Assembly (NCBI GenBank): GCA_963678705.1
Contig: OY783212.1
Location: 682,001 to 746,000 of the forward strand
From: Panorpa germanica
Taxonomy: Eukaryota; Arthropoda; Insecta; Mecoptera; Panorpidae
Length of the DNA stretch: 64,000 nt
Direction of reading: 5' to 3'
Shown: positions 24,174 through 35,700 of the stretch, piece after piece
How positions within the stretch are numbered: the stretch's first letter is position 1
How the letters are laid out: each line of letters starts with the position of its first letter
Notes under the pieces: model-generated
Database searches by the model: none
Told to the model about the DNA's origin: nothing
What the model saw: the letters and a program-made list of their open reading frames with translations, nothing else
Program-made: the position numbers and the translations under genes

Positions 24174-27100
24174 TCACGGCCAGACAATGTCCTCGATCCA
24201 CTTAACATAATGTGACACTCTAGTGTACACGCCGGGGAAGCCAATATCTTCTTCACTGCTACACGTAGCGCTGAAGGATGTGATTCCAATTACGCTGTAC
24301 ATGCAGTAGACGCCGTCACCTTGATAGACCTGCAGAGGGCCGCCAGAATCGCCCTAAAACAAAGCGTATATTAAAATACTCTTCTCTATACACAATATAA
24401 TAAAATATAACGCTATATATAGTCCAAATCACGATAGTTCGGCGGCGACTTATACTTAAAAGAGGTTATAAGAGAGGTATTAATATATAATACGATAATG
24501 AATGTTATCTTATTCGTTTCTATATACATTATAGGAAAATAAGTGAGTCAGTGCTTTTTAGTTATATCGGCAGTTTATACCACACAACTTGTTTTAAGTA
24601 TGAGTCGCCGCCAAACTCTCATAATTTGAACTATACCTGGCAAGTATCTTTTGCTTCAGTGTGATGCCCCGCGCAGAACTGTCCATCAGGTAATATGCCG
24701 CGATTTAAAGTTCTTCTGGATATATAAGGGATGTATGAGGTATTGCATTCTTTATTATCATAGAGTTCAAGGACCACCTGTAAATGTAAACACCCCAAAA
24801 TTAGTATTTCATGTATATTGGAGTTATCTACTCTAGTAGAAACAGAAGAAGAATTGAGATAGTTGCAAAACAAATCTAAATAACAAATATCTGCAGAATT
24901 ATGTATTTAGAGTTTATAAATAATTTCTTTACTTTCTGCAGGTGAGATTTCTTATCCCCATTAAAAGCTATTTTTCCCCATCCTGTAGCTATAGCTTTTT
25001 CTTCTGTAATAATGGGATTCCATCGTATGCATGCCGGAATAACATATGTGTTCAGTTGGACTCTAAAATAAAATTAGAATTTCTTAAATCCAATTTCAAC
25101 AACAAACTATTTTTCAAAAATTAATTAAATACACATACACTCCCTTAATTTTAATCAAAGCAATATCATGATACTTCTTCCCATATTCTGGATATACTTT
25201 TACTTCCTCAATATCAAACTCCTGGGGATCTGCAGGATCCGTATCTATGGCGATGTTCAAATCACCAACCCTGATGCGTGTCAACTGGCCGCTGTAAATT
25301 ATTATATAGTAACAAACAAATATACAAATAAACTGGCAGTTTAAAACAAATGCAACCTACCCTCTGTCGGAGATGCAGTGGGCTGCCGTCAGGACAAAAT
25401 TCTCACTAATCAATGTACCCCCGCAGCCCCATATAATCGGTTGTACGCCGTCGTCATAGCCCAAAAGTGCCTAGAAATATTTATGTCATATTTAAAATAG
25501 GTGTATATTGCTTTGAACCTTATTAAAAAATATTTTTAATTTACCATATGTGGAAATTCTCTTTCATTAGCATCTTCTCCGCCAACTACAAGCGTTTGTA
25601 TTTTATGTCCGCATTTACTAAGAGGAACTTGAAACCTTTTGTTTCCTGTAAAGGTCACCACCGTTTCATTGACAAATTGGCTGTACTCTTTGCACTCTGG
25701 AAATACATTTTATGTTAATACGCAGATAGCTTCAATATAACAATGGGCTTGTGTCCTCATTTTTTAGTAAATAATAAATAGTAAGTAATAAATGTGTATT
25801 GGCGTGTCTATTTTATTAAATATCTTAATATTGACAGAGATAGAGCAATTAAAAGTTTGAATTGTAGTTTTAGCGCTAGAAATGGTCGGCCATATTTGTA
25901 TGACGTGAAATGCATTTTAACGTCAGTTATTTGTTGAGTAGGTCAGTGCTGTGGTAATGTTTTGTAGCTGTTGGTAGACGAAATAATCAAGTCAAGTCCA
26001 AGAATAATAAGTTTTTATTTTATTTAACCCTGTTACGGCAGACATAATATTGGAATTTGAGTGTTCCTTGAAATAACTGTAAATAATATATGATATTTTG
26101 ATATATAAATACATATAGCAGAGATTTATGAGCTGTAAGATTGGCTGCGGTTGTGATGTCACATGCACTTGGAATGTGTACAACGTTGAATCCCTTTAAT
26201 AATTAAAGAGACAAAATGACTTGTTTAATTGTTAATATCTCTTAACATATAAGGAGTTATTAAAAAATAATTGAACCTTTGAGGTTCTACTAACCCACTT
26301 TATCAATATATAGTACACTTTTATAGAAATTAAGACATAGGACATAAGCCTATTGGGTCACTTACTTTGAAAGGCTTTGTATCCTGGTGTAGAAGGGCTT
26401 ATGGTCGTTGTTTCCGCTACTGTGTAGGAGGGACGTGTCGGAGGGGCAGGAGGGCAACATACTACGACGTTTCCTCCGGCAACAGAACAGAACACAGGAC
26501 TTTGTCCAGGTTTCAAACCTTTACTCAAATGGGGGCACTGCTGTATAGGGGCACAGCTGCCAGATTTACCATATGAAGAACAGGAATCTCCTACCTTTTT
26601 ATCTGCAGAAAAGAATAACTTTTATTTAAAAAAATACAATTTGTTTGTAAAATTATATTTATCAATCTTATTGATCAAATCTATGAATCACACCACCGCG
26701 GTGTGCTGTCTTATATTTAGCCGTTTGTCAGTGGCCGGCCTTGATAAGAGAACAAACAACAAAAGATGGAGTTATATGATAATTAAAATATAATTACAAA
26801 CAAACAAAAAAGTAGCACATATTTACAAAAGGAGCTGGGTGAAAAGTTAATCTAAAGGTAAGTATTCACAGATGCAAACAGGTCGTGTCAAACGGATTGA
26901 CTTTATTGAATAAAAAGATAACGGAATAGAATGCAGGAGGGTTGAATTAAGCAGCGATATAGTTAACAGACGATCAGCATGCTCGATCAGGTTGCTCTTT
27001 TTCCTCCACGTTTCAATAAATAAAGCCAAAGCTTGATGCGAGCAGTGCGAACCTGTGGACACTTACGTTTAGGTCAACTTAACGTACTGCTTCTTTTGTA

Positions 27101-27358
27101 AATATGTGCTACTTTATTATTTTGCTTATTGGTTCCACTTATCATTACATTGCTTTTTGAATTTCTTTCATAATTAGAAAATAAACGGACATAACAAAAG
27201 AGAGAAAAAACAATAAGTAAACCCATAGTGCAGACACGATTGTGTGACTTTTGAACATTGAAATCGTTAAATTGTAATAAAAACGTACCTTCTGTAGCAA
27301 ACACTACTTGCTGAGCAACTAATAAAATAACCACTGACAGTACACTAAAATTCAACAT
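24174..27358 (-). CDS. Clip-domain serine protease, Snake-like
   Basis: Complete gene. Signal-peptide exon from 27358 ([20 protein letters not shown]), clip-domain exon 26602-26366 (Cys pattern from [13 protein letters not shown] to VVVCC), then exons near 25696-25544, 25470-25361, 25292-25139, 25063-24934, 24778-24638 and 24354-24174. The activation site is [11 protein letters not shown], again after Leu. Triad: TAAHC, YHDIAL and GDSGGP; Asp189 is present (KDTCQGDSGG), so trypsin-like. It ends IVWP-stop. An upstream in-frame ATG exists near 27391; I chose 27358 because it starts directly at a hydrophobic signal peptide. Two MITEs lie in its introns, one forming part of the splice donor at 24636. 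The likely role is an activatable cascade protease paired with the two inactive paralogues nearby (inference). Confidence 0.9.
24417..24635 (+). mobile_element. TA-flanked MITE abutting a splice donor
   Basis: 219 bp, ends TATAGTCCAAATCACG and ATAATTTGAACTATA, the same family as 22411-22628. On the minus (gene) strand, exon ...TGCCAG is followed by G and then the element, so the donor reads G|TATAG with T from the target TA and TAG from the element. The element makes up about 220 of the roughly 280 bp of this intron. Confidence 0.85.
25742..26354 (+). mobile_element. AATGGGCTTGTGTCC MITE, copy G
   Basis: Starts AATGGGCTTGTGTCCTCATT and ends GGACATAAGCCTATT (degenerate terminal repeat). It occupies the intron between the clip exon and the CKEY exon of the 24174-27358 protease. 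Its orientation and intron position match copy A in the 3322-5636 paralogue. Confidence 0.85.
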
Positions 27359-28957
27359 TTTACATCTACTATTATTAATAAATATTGTCAATAATAAAAC
27401 TATACTTTAGTACAAATTCGCAGCTCGCGAGTTTTGTGTTTCCACCAGTCAACTGCTACTGAAACACTCACTGCCATTGAAATTGAAACCTGATGGCAAT
27501 TACCGCCCGCCCCCCCAGCGTCTGCACCACCGATTGCTTTCAACTAACGTCAAGAGATCTTCAAATATACGACGTATGGGATTATTTGCTGACCGCTCAT
27601 TCGTATGAAATCTGAGAGATCTCAAGGTTGTTGCATTACAACATATATATATATATCTTTATGTTAATTTTTAAGATTAATTAAAAAGTTGAAATATATA
27701 TTAGTATTTCTAGCTTATTTTTGTTTCGTTTATTCAAATGTTCACTTCGAAGTTAATAAATTAAACATTTTTGTAATGTTTCAATGACCTTGCTCTTTAG
27801 CCAAGTTGACAATCAGTTTTTTTCACATTCATTTCACCAAATGATTTTGTTGACTGGCTTGATAGACAGGTTTTATCTTCATCATATACCAAGAAACTAT
27901 TTAAAGAAATGAGATTAGTTATACAGTTTTCAGAAACATGCTGCAGTCGTGATTATCTTCAATAGCTGATGAGTACCTGATGGGATGTTTTTCTCTCAAT
28001 TCCAAGAATATTAACTTAACGAGTTTTGCCAGTATTTAGCACAGTTTTAATTTATTATAGTTTGCAGCTATTGATTGTATTGTGTCGAATTTAAAGTAGG
28101 ATTTTTTAAATTGTTTATTGAAATATAAGTATACGTATGTACATTGACGATTTTGGTTTTTTAAATATAGAAAAATTCACGGAGAATTTTAGAAAAACTT
28201 TCACGTCCTTAGGTTTGTATTTAAGTATGTAGAATAATAAGCGTTGTAAGCACTATAAGTAGTAACTGACGTTTAATTATGCATCTCTTTTATACTCTTT
28301 TGTGTAATAGTTAACAGAGATGGAAAATCATATCAGGAAAAGAGTAAGAAATGGTGATGCATCATTATGCTTGAAATTTTTATCCCTTCAAATATATACT
28401 GGATATAATGGAATATATAACATTAGTTTGAGGCTATGAAATAATGACAATACACTATAATAAACTCGTATAAGAAATAGACTCAATAAATTTATAAAAG
28501 GACGATCGTTTCTGACGCAATTTTCCGGACAGCGGTTACTTGTTATTTATTTAATTTAATAGCATTTCCGGGAAATGGTTAGTTGTTCTACATTGAATTA
28601 ATCATCAATCGACAAAGTAAATTAATTCCTACCACAAAATAGTGGTTAAAATATTATGAAATATTTATATTTATAATAATTTAACTGCGTCAATAATTTT
28701 AATAATAATTAAATTATATTGCATCCTGGTCTGGAGAAACCCTGATTACAATTAGTAACTAACTAATTTCTACACAAATAATGATATCTTTTAAAAGTTT
28801 ACAAAGTTTAAAAGTTGCATTTAAATTTAAACAGAGCGCGCTGCTATTTCTTTTACCGGTATATAGTTCTTCTTTCTACTACACTGTGGCGCTGAGTATG
28901 CCAACCGCTGAAACCAAAATAGATGTGTTAATCATTCCGTTCCTTCAGCAAGAGCAT
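27359..28957. other. Intergenic, divergent 5' flanks
   Basis: 1.6 kb between the minus-strand protease and plus-strand RpS8. A short C-rich patch lies near 27506-27520 and an AT dinucleotide run near 27640. Otherwise AT-rich with no gene I can support. Confidence 0.6.
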
Positions 28958-28969
28958 TCTTCTTTCTCT
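28958..28969 (+). promoter_or_regulatory. 5'-TOP-like pyrimidine tract of RpS8
   Basis: TTCTTTCTCT just upstream of the RpS8 start codon at 28980. Ribosomal-protein mRNAs usually begin within such a tract, which brings them under growth-dependent translational control. The transcription start itself is inferred. Confidence 0.5.
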
Positions 28970-28979
28970 ATAATCAACC

Positions 28980-31005
28980 ATGGGTGAGTATGGGTCATGT
29001 ATTGGTTTAAAAATAATATTTGTTTTCATCTGTGAATTCTGTATAATATTTATCTATGTGAAACTTTAAAAATGTTCCTAAATAATTAATCTATGAGAAG
29101 ATATTAATATTTTTCTAGATGTATTAATTTTAATATTACAAATTTAATAAAATGTGACAAGTGTTCAATAGTTAAAATAACCAACATGGCTAGTGAATTT
29201 CACGTGCATGTTCCTTAAAAATTGTTTGTACAACATTTTGTAAAATGTATTTTATTGTTTATAATAGATAATAATTACAAACGATATTGTTTTTAAACCA
29301 CGCATTGAAAAAGTGCTATATAACCTAAAAAGCTACAAATGTTAACGTGTTCTCTGTAACTTGAAGGTATCAGTCGTGATCATTGGCATAAAAGGCGAGC
29401 TACTGGAGGCAAAAGGAAGCCTCTGCGCAAGAAGAGGAAGTACGAATTAGGTCGCCCCGCTGCAAACACAAAAGTAAGTAATCTTTTCTTTATAAAGTGT
29501 TCGTTTTCTGTATTTTTAGGTTTAGTTTGTTTTTTAATAATAAAACTATCTCAATCTAGTAACAGCACGTTGTTGTTGACCTAGTGATTAACCTCAAAAC
29601 TCAACATAGTTCTGACAATGTTTCTAACCTAGTTCAATTTGTCGATAATTTAATAATACTAATGATGATTTTCATGCGTGTCATATGATTAGACATGATT
29701 TTATATATGTTTTTTCTGATATGAGTACATCGTTTTAATTGTAGATATTTGATTAGTTCCTCGTTTAATAAATATTTGTTTACATTTTAGCTTGGGCCAC
29801 AGCGAATTCATCACGTTCGTACACGTGGAGGAAACACCAAATACCGTGCACTCCGTTTAGACTACGGAAACTTCTCTTGGGGATCTGAATGTAAGTACCC
29901 AACCTAAAAATTTAACATCAGAATTTAATTTTATAAAAACCTTGTATGATGATAAAACTTTATGGTTCTTCCGACTTTTGTGCTGACGACAACTCCACAG
30001 CGCTCTGATATTTGCTCTTTATTATAATAATGGAGACAATGTAAGTCTAGATTGATTGGTAAAATTAATTCGTTTTTTTCTTAAAGGTACCACCCGTAAA
30101 ACTCGTATTATCGACGTTGTATACAATGCCTCAAACAACGAGTTGGTGCGTACCAAGACTCTTGTAAAGAACGCTATTGTTGTCATTGACGCTACTCCTT
30201 TCAGACAATGGTACGAAAGCCATTATGTCACCCCCTTAGGACGCAAACGTGGTGCTAAACTTACACCAGAAGAAGAAGCAATGATGAACAAGAAAAAGAG
30301 CAAGAAGGTTAGTTCATCTACATCTATTATAATTTTTTTTTGAAAATGATGATAAAAAGTATTGGTTTCCGACTTTTGTGCTGAAGACAAACCTCTCACA
30401 GCGCTCTGACACGTGTTGAAATAAAGAATGGATATTCTTCCGTAGTTTGTGTTTATCTAATTTTAATTACATTTTTTAGGTTGCAAAGAAATACGCTACC
30501 AGACAACGAGTATGCAAGGTTGAACCAGCTATTGAAGAACAATTCGCCACCACTCGTCTTCTTGGTGAGTAAAACAATTAAATTTGAATTTAAAGAATAC
30601 ATCCCTTTATTTAAAACATTTCTCGCTTTGAATGAATCGTTTAAAAGTTGGTGGAATTTGTAAATCCAGTTCTAGTGCATGTTAATAGACTATAAGCTCA
30701 AAGTTCTTATTTTTCTGATGATGATCAACCAAAGCGACTGCACAATTCTTTGTGGATTCTCGTTTTGAGATGAAACTACCGTGTGGAGTGAATTGCTTGT
30801 CATAGTTACTCTGAGGAATAATTTATTTCAATGTTATTATTTCTTAAAATGATTTTAATTTCATATAAGGTTCTAATATATTCCTTTTTTTTTAGCTTCT
30901 GTTTCTTCTCGTCCAGGGCAATGTGGACGCGCTGATGGATACATTCTTGAAGGAAAAGAACTTGAATTTTACTTAAGGAAGATTAAATCCAAGAAAGCCA
31001 AGTAG
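28980..31005 (+). CDS. RpS8: Ribosomal protein S8 (eS8)
   Basis: Exons: 28980-28983 (ATGG), 29367-29473, 29791-29890, 30087-30307, 30480-30564, 30896-31005. They sum to 627 nt, 208 aa, the usual animal length. The product starts [19 protein letters not shown], continues [11 protein letters not shown], and contains [39 protein letters not shown] and a C-terminal [20 protein letters not shown]. It is a 40S ribosomal subunit protein needed for small-subunit assembly. Three introns carry C/D-box snoRNA candidates, in keeping with RpS8 being a snoRNA host in animals. A decayed partial copy follows downstream. AATAAA at 31049-31054. Confidence 0.97.
29944..30010 (+). ncRNA. C/D-box snoRNA in RpS8 intron 3
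   Basis: C box TGATGA (29947-29952), D' CTGA after TTCCGACTTTTGTG, and D box CTGA (30004-30007) after ACAGCGCT. About 65 nt. It shares its D' guide and D-box flank with the snoRNA in the next intron, so the two are paralogues. Target not identified. Confidence 0.75.
30344..30411 (+). ncRNA. C/D-box snoRNA in RpS8 intron 4
   Basis: C box TGATGA (30347-30352), D' CTGA after TTCCGACTTTTGTG, D box CTGA (30405-30408) after CTCACAGCGCT. Paralogue of the intron-3 snoRNA, and nearly identical to the copy at 31478-31546 in the downstream duplicate. Confidence 0.8.
30713..30817 (+). ncRNA. C/D-box snoRNA in RpS8 intron 5, predicted 28S guide
   Basis: C box TGATGA (30716-30721), internal C'-like GAGATGAAA, D box CTGA (30811-30814). 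The 12 nt before the D box, GTCATAGTTACT, are complementary to AGTAACTATGAC in the universally conserved large-subunit rRNA segment GGGAGTAACTATGAC. By the D+5 rule the methylated base would be the second A of GTAA. A near copy lies at 31906-32008. Confidence 0.8.
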
Positions 31006-31477
31006 ATAATAATATCTACATTTAAATTTATTATAAAATGAATACATGGAATAAAACCATCTAATCCACCAAAATCAGCGACTTTTATTTATTTATTATT
31101 TAACAAAATGTGTCCTACACAATCTGGAGAATAAGATTTTACATATAATTGATATTAACTGTTTTATCTAAATACACTCTTGTTAATAACAATTTTTCAC
31201 AGATATTTCAGAAGTATAAAGCTGCTGTTATATTGCTATGATTGAGCTTAAACTATTAAGAAATTGTCTGCTACCTCTGATACATAATAATATATACAGC
31301 AAGCTACAGCTTTTTATTTAGGTTCAGCCAGGCCCCTTCAAAGTAGATGACTCTCTTTATAACTCTTGTATGTCTTCGACGCAAACGTGAAGCAAACCTT
31401 ACACAAGAAGAAGGTTAGTACATCTACATAAACTGTATTACTAAATATTCGGTCATGCTTGTATTATAAATTTTTGA

Positions 31478-31546
31478 AAATGATGATAAAAAGATTTTGG
31501 TTTCCGACTTTTGTGCTGAAGACAAAACTCTCACAGCGCTCTGAAA
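31478..31546 (+). ncRNA. C/D-box snoRNA copy in RpS8 duplicate (a)
   Basis: C box TGATGA, identical D' guide TTCCGACTTTTGTG+CTGA, D box CTGA (31541-31544) after CTCACAGCGCT. It differs from the 30344-30411 copy at only a few positions outside the guides, while the adjoining exon copies are badly degraded. Confidence 0.75.
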
Positions 31547-31905
31547 TATCTTGAAATAATGAATAGATACTCTTTCGTTGTTGTGTTTATCTCTAATTTC
31601 AATTACATGTTTTAGCTTCACAAGAAATATGCTAACAGAACGCCAAAGTTGCACAAACTATTTGAAGAACAATTCGACTTCTGCACAACTGACCTCTCTG
31701 TAAGTATCATTTAAATTTGAAACTAAACTTTACTGATATTTTTTTAATAATAACCTTCTGGTCCTTCAAACATTTAATAACTTTAAATTTATTATAGTCA
31801 TTAACTGGTCTGCTAAATTTTAGCAGTTTATAAGGATTTATATTTATAAAAGGTGTCTAGTTTTCATGTTGTAGTTTACATTAACGATGAATTAAGATGG
31901 TTTTC

Positions 31906-32008
31906 TGGTGATGATAAAACTAAAGCGACCACACAATTCTTTGTAGATTCTCGTTTTGAGATGAAACTGCCGTGAGGGATGAATTGCTTGTCATAGTTAC
32001 TCTGAGGA
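31906..32008 (+). ncRNA. C/D-box snoRNA copy in RpS8 duplicate (b)
   Basis: C box TGATGA, GAGATGAAA, and the same 28S antisense GTCATAGTTACT before D box CTGA (32002-32005). It matches 30713-30817 with about ten substitutions by eye, none in the guide. Confidence 0.75.
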
Positions 32009-32130
32009 ATAATTTAGTTCTTTTCTCGTCATTTTATGATTATACATGTATGTTAGATTTCAATTTCTAATCTATTTTTATTCTTGTTTTAGCTGCAGTT
32101 CTCCGAAGAAGAGGTCCGGAGTAACTAATA

Positions 32131-32792
32131 TTTTTGAGACTAAGAAATCGAAATGCAAATTTCAAAAATGTACTTACGTATCGGGGCAACAATCTCTACA
32201 CATAACACCTCTATATGAATATATAAAAATTTATAATAACGTTAATAAAAAATGGAATGAAACTAAAGTTTTCTTTTATTAATTAAATTAAGGAACTGAC
32301 TACAATACAGTATATCTTAGTTATTGTTTATTATAAGCAAATACTCTTTCTTTCTTAATTAATAACAATTTGTTACGAGATTCTAGATTCATTTTAAATA
32401 CATTTTCATAATCTACAAAGTTCTTATTAATATATCAAGCACAGCTCTTAAATTCGATTTCAAAATTATTATTGTTTAATCTAATAGTGAAAAAAAATTC
32501 ACCAAAAATGGTATTTCTTATATAGTGATTTTCTCAAGAGCGATTTATTGTTTTCATTCTTTAAACGATTTAATTATATATAGAAAAAGTTATTATTATC
32601 AATTTTATATATAATTCTTTTATTCTATAAATGATATTGGTGTTTTCGCGTTACTTGTCACTGAAAACTACTGCCTTAAGACAAATTTGTTTTTGTCGTA
32701 GAAGAATAAAACGAAGGTACATAACACTAACAAGTTTACCTTAAGACAGTCTTGTCATAAAAGTGTGCCTATTTTAAAACGATATTTAAATA
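32131..32792. other. AT-rich spacer
   Basis: Between the RpS8 duplicate and the serpin stop codon. No gene, RNA or repeat recognised. Confidence 0.55.
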
Positions 32793-35700
32793 TTATTGTA
32801 GTCTTGAATTAATTGGATTTATCACTCGCCCTATTACTAAGGCAACGTTAATCTCGGAGTCTACGACGAAAAATACAAATGGTCGATTTGCAAAGAATTC
32901 AACAGGGGGCCCCGCATTATATGGAATATTTCCTAAAACAAAAAAAAAACACATAATTATAAAGGTATCATTAAATTACAATGTCAATAAAAATGTTGTC
33001 TCATCATTCCATTAAAAATTAATTTCATCATTATATCTATTTCCGAAATAATTCCAAATTTAATAATTTAGTATTGCGTTGTTGAATTTCCGTTTTAATT
33101 CAATTGAAATATAATTATCAGTCAATTATTATTGTCAAATATAATAATGATTGCTGGGCAACCTTGAAAGTTAATGTTAATGAATATTTCTTTTCTAAAA
33201 TATTTACAAATTTAATATAATTTGTGTTATAGAATTTGAAACTGGAAAGAATTGAATCGTAGACGCTAAACAAGCTAATTACTTTAAACAATCTGCTTTT
33301 TCTGATACGCCTGCAATTTCAAAATAGCAACTCAAATAACACCTCAGTTTGAAAATACAGAAAAGAGTAGATATTTCAAATTTACTATTAGAAAAAACTA
33401 GTCAACTGGAACAACTGGCCTACAGATCAACCAGCTTCCATAATAACATATAAAGTATCTCTTCAAATTGAGAGCTCTCAGAATATTGTACGATTTAGAA
33501 ATAGAAATTAGAAATACGTGATAACACTCAGGTAGCTGGTAATTATGCAAGAAAATAATTTTTTGATGTTATTATTCAATTTAAATATTACAAATATATT
33601 ATTTATACTCTCTCAGAACTTCAAGTAATTGTTACATTCAATATTATGTCAAATACTTCAGAAATGCAAAAATGCATATTTAAAATTTGAAATGGGCTTG
33701 TGTCCTATGTCTTAATTTCTATAAAAGTGTACTTGATACTATATATTGATAAAGTGGGTTACTAGAACCTCAAATGTTCAATTATTTTTTAATAACTCCT
33801 TATATGTTAGGAGATATTAACAATTAAAAAAGTCATTTTGTCTCTTTATTTATTAAAGGGAATCAACGTTGTACACATTCCAAATGCATGTGACATCACA
33901 ATCCTTGTGTAAGGTTACCAACCTTACAGATCATAAATCTCTGCTATATGTATTTATATATCAAAATATCTAATATTATTTACAGTTATTTCAAGGAACA
34001 ATAAAATTTCAATATTATGTCTGCCGTAACAGGGTTAAATAAAATAAAAACTTATTATTCTTTGACTTGACTGGATTGTTTGAGTACCAACAGCTACAAA
34101 ACATTACCACAGCACTGACCTACTCAACAAATAACTGACGTTAAAATGCATTTCACATCATACAAATGACCGACCATCTCTAGCGCTAAAACTACAATTC
34201 AAATTTTTAATTGCTATATCTCCGTCAATATTTAGATATTTAATAAAATAGACACACCAATACAAATTTATTAACATCAATTTCAATCAACAATTGAAAA
34301 ATCGACCACTAAAAAATGAGGACACAAGCCCATTCTAATAATTTTACGCAATCTAACGCTTGCGCATATATAAAAAATCAAAGATTGTACTCCATATTCA
34401 ATTTCCGGCAGTTTTTGAGCCGGAATAACCTTCAATTTATTTTTGTATGCTGCGTGTCGATCTTTTTGTATCAATGTTATATAACTGTTACAGAACTGAG
34501 AGCATCACTATTTCCAAAACATGTAATAAATAATTAGCGTTAATTTATCCGCAGTGCTTGGTCATTAAGGGCAAACAAATACTGAAACAGAATTCGAGCA
34601 ACACAAAACACACCAGCACACTAGTAGGGACTTGCATCATTATTTGTTCCAAACGAACAATAGGTGGATACGAATGTTGCCAACTATTGTTCTTGTTTGG
34701 CGATTTGTCACAAAATAGCAAAGGAATTGTAACAAATAACCTTGCATAGAATACAAGTATGTAATCAAAACAGAACAGTGTAATTAAATGAGCCAAACAC
34801 CGTTAAAATATCAATTAAGTAATGTAAATGCCATGAACTAATCAAACCTCTTTAATTGTACTTCTTAATTTGTTTATTTAAGACAGTGTTTATCTATGTG
34901 CTTCAAAATTAATTTTTAAATTAAATTATGCAACAGAATTTAACAACTTCATAGAAAAGAGAAATTTCGTTACTGTAATAATCAGAGCTGGATTTAACTT
35001 TGCTACTATCACCAACATCTGCACCGATGGCGGTCCAGGCAATCTTACGACTAGCCTCTTTTGTGTACTAATAAGTTTATGATTATGTGTATATATTTCT
35101 AAGGTGGGAATGGGCTTGTGTCCTCATTTTTTAGTTGTAGATTTTTCAATTGTTGATTGAAATTGATGTTAATAAATATGTATTGGCGTGTTTATTTTAT
35201 TAAATATCTAAATATTAACGGAGATATAGCAATTAAAAGTTTGAATTGTAGTTTTAGCGCTAGAAATAGTCGGCCATATTTGTATGACGTGAAATGCATT
35301 TTAACGTCAGTTATTTGTTGAGTAGGTCAGTGCTGTGGTAATGTTCTGTAGCTGTTGGTAGTCGAAATAATCAAGTCAAGTCAATGAATAATAAGTTTTT
35401 ATTTTATTTAACCCTGCTAAGGCAGACATAATATTGAAATTGTATTGTTCCTTGAAATAGCTGTAAATAATATTTGATGTTTTGATATATAAATACATAT
35501 AGCAGAGATTTATGAGTTGTAAAGTTGGCAGCGGTTGTGATGTCACATGCACTTGGAATGTGTACAACGTTGAATCCCTTTAATAATTAAAGAGACAAAA
35601 TGCCTTTTTTAATTGTTAAAATCTCTCAACATATAAGGAGTTCTTAAAAAGTAATTGAACATTTGAGGTTCTAGTAAACCACTACACTTTGATAGAAATT

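Larger units (their letters stand above)
31385..32130 (+). pseudogene. Decayed partial RpS8 duplicate hosting snoRNAs
   Basis: Tandem copy of the 3' half of RpS8. Remnants of exon 4 (ACGCAAACGTGAAGC ... AAGAAGAAGGTTAG), exon 5 (31616-31700, with AAGAAATATGCTAACAGA and TTTGAAGAACAATTCGAC) and a very weak exon 6 near 32092. Reading frames are broken and exon 4 has lost most of its length, so no ribosomal protein can be made. Yet the two intronic snoRNAs are about 90-95% identical to the parental ones by eye, and donor-like GTAAGT and GTTAGT sites remain. This pattern fits a pseudogene kept as a snoRNA host. Confidence 0.8.

Noticed and set aside
26847-27062. 71-codon minus-strand frame in an intron of the 24174-27358 protease
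   Set aside because: Inside an intron between signal-peptide and clip exons, no family resemblance, no splice link in frame.
28781-28987. 68-codon plus-strand frame ending at the RpS8 start codon
   Set aside because: It overlaps the RpS8 promoter and pyrimidine tract, has no recognisable domain, and its end is fixed by the RpS8 first exon. Chance frame.
29655-29730. Possible fourth C/D snoRNA in RpS8 intron 2 (TGATGA ... CTGA)
   Set aside because: Very AT-rich, no terminal stem and no copy elsewhere; boxes can occur by chance.
34545-34796. Hydrophobic 83-codon minus-strand frame in the last serpin intron, considered as an alternative serpin C-terminal exon
   Set aside because: It lacks the PVEFxANRPF and GRVxxP serpin signatures; no alternative reactive-loop exon was found between 32933 and 35760.
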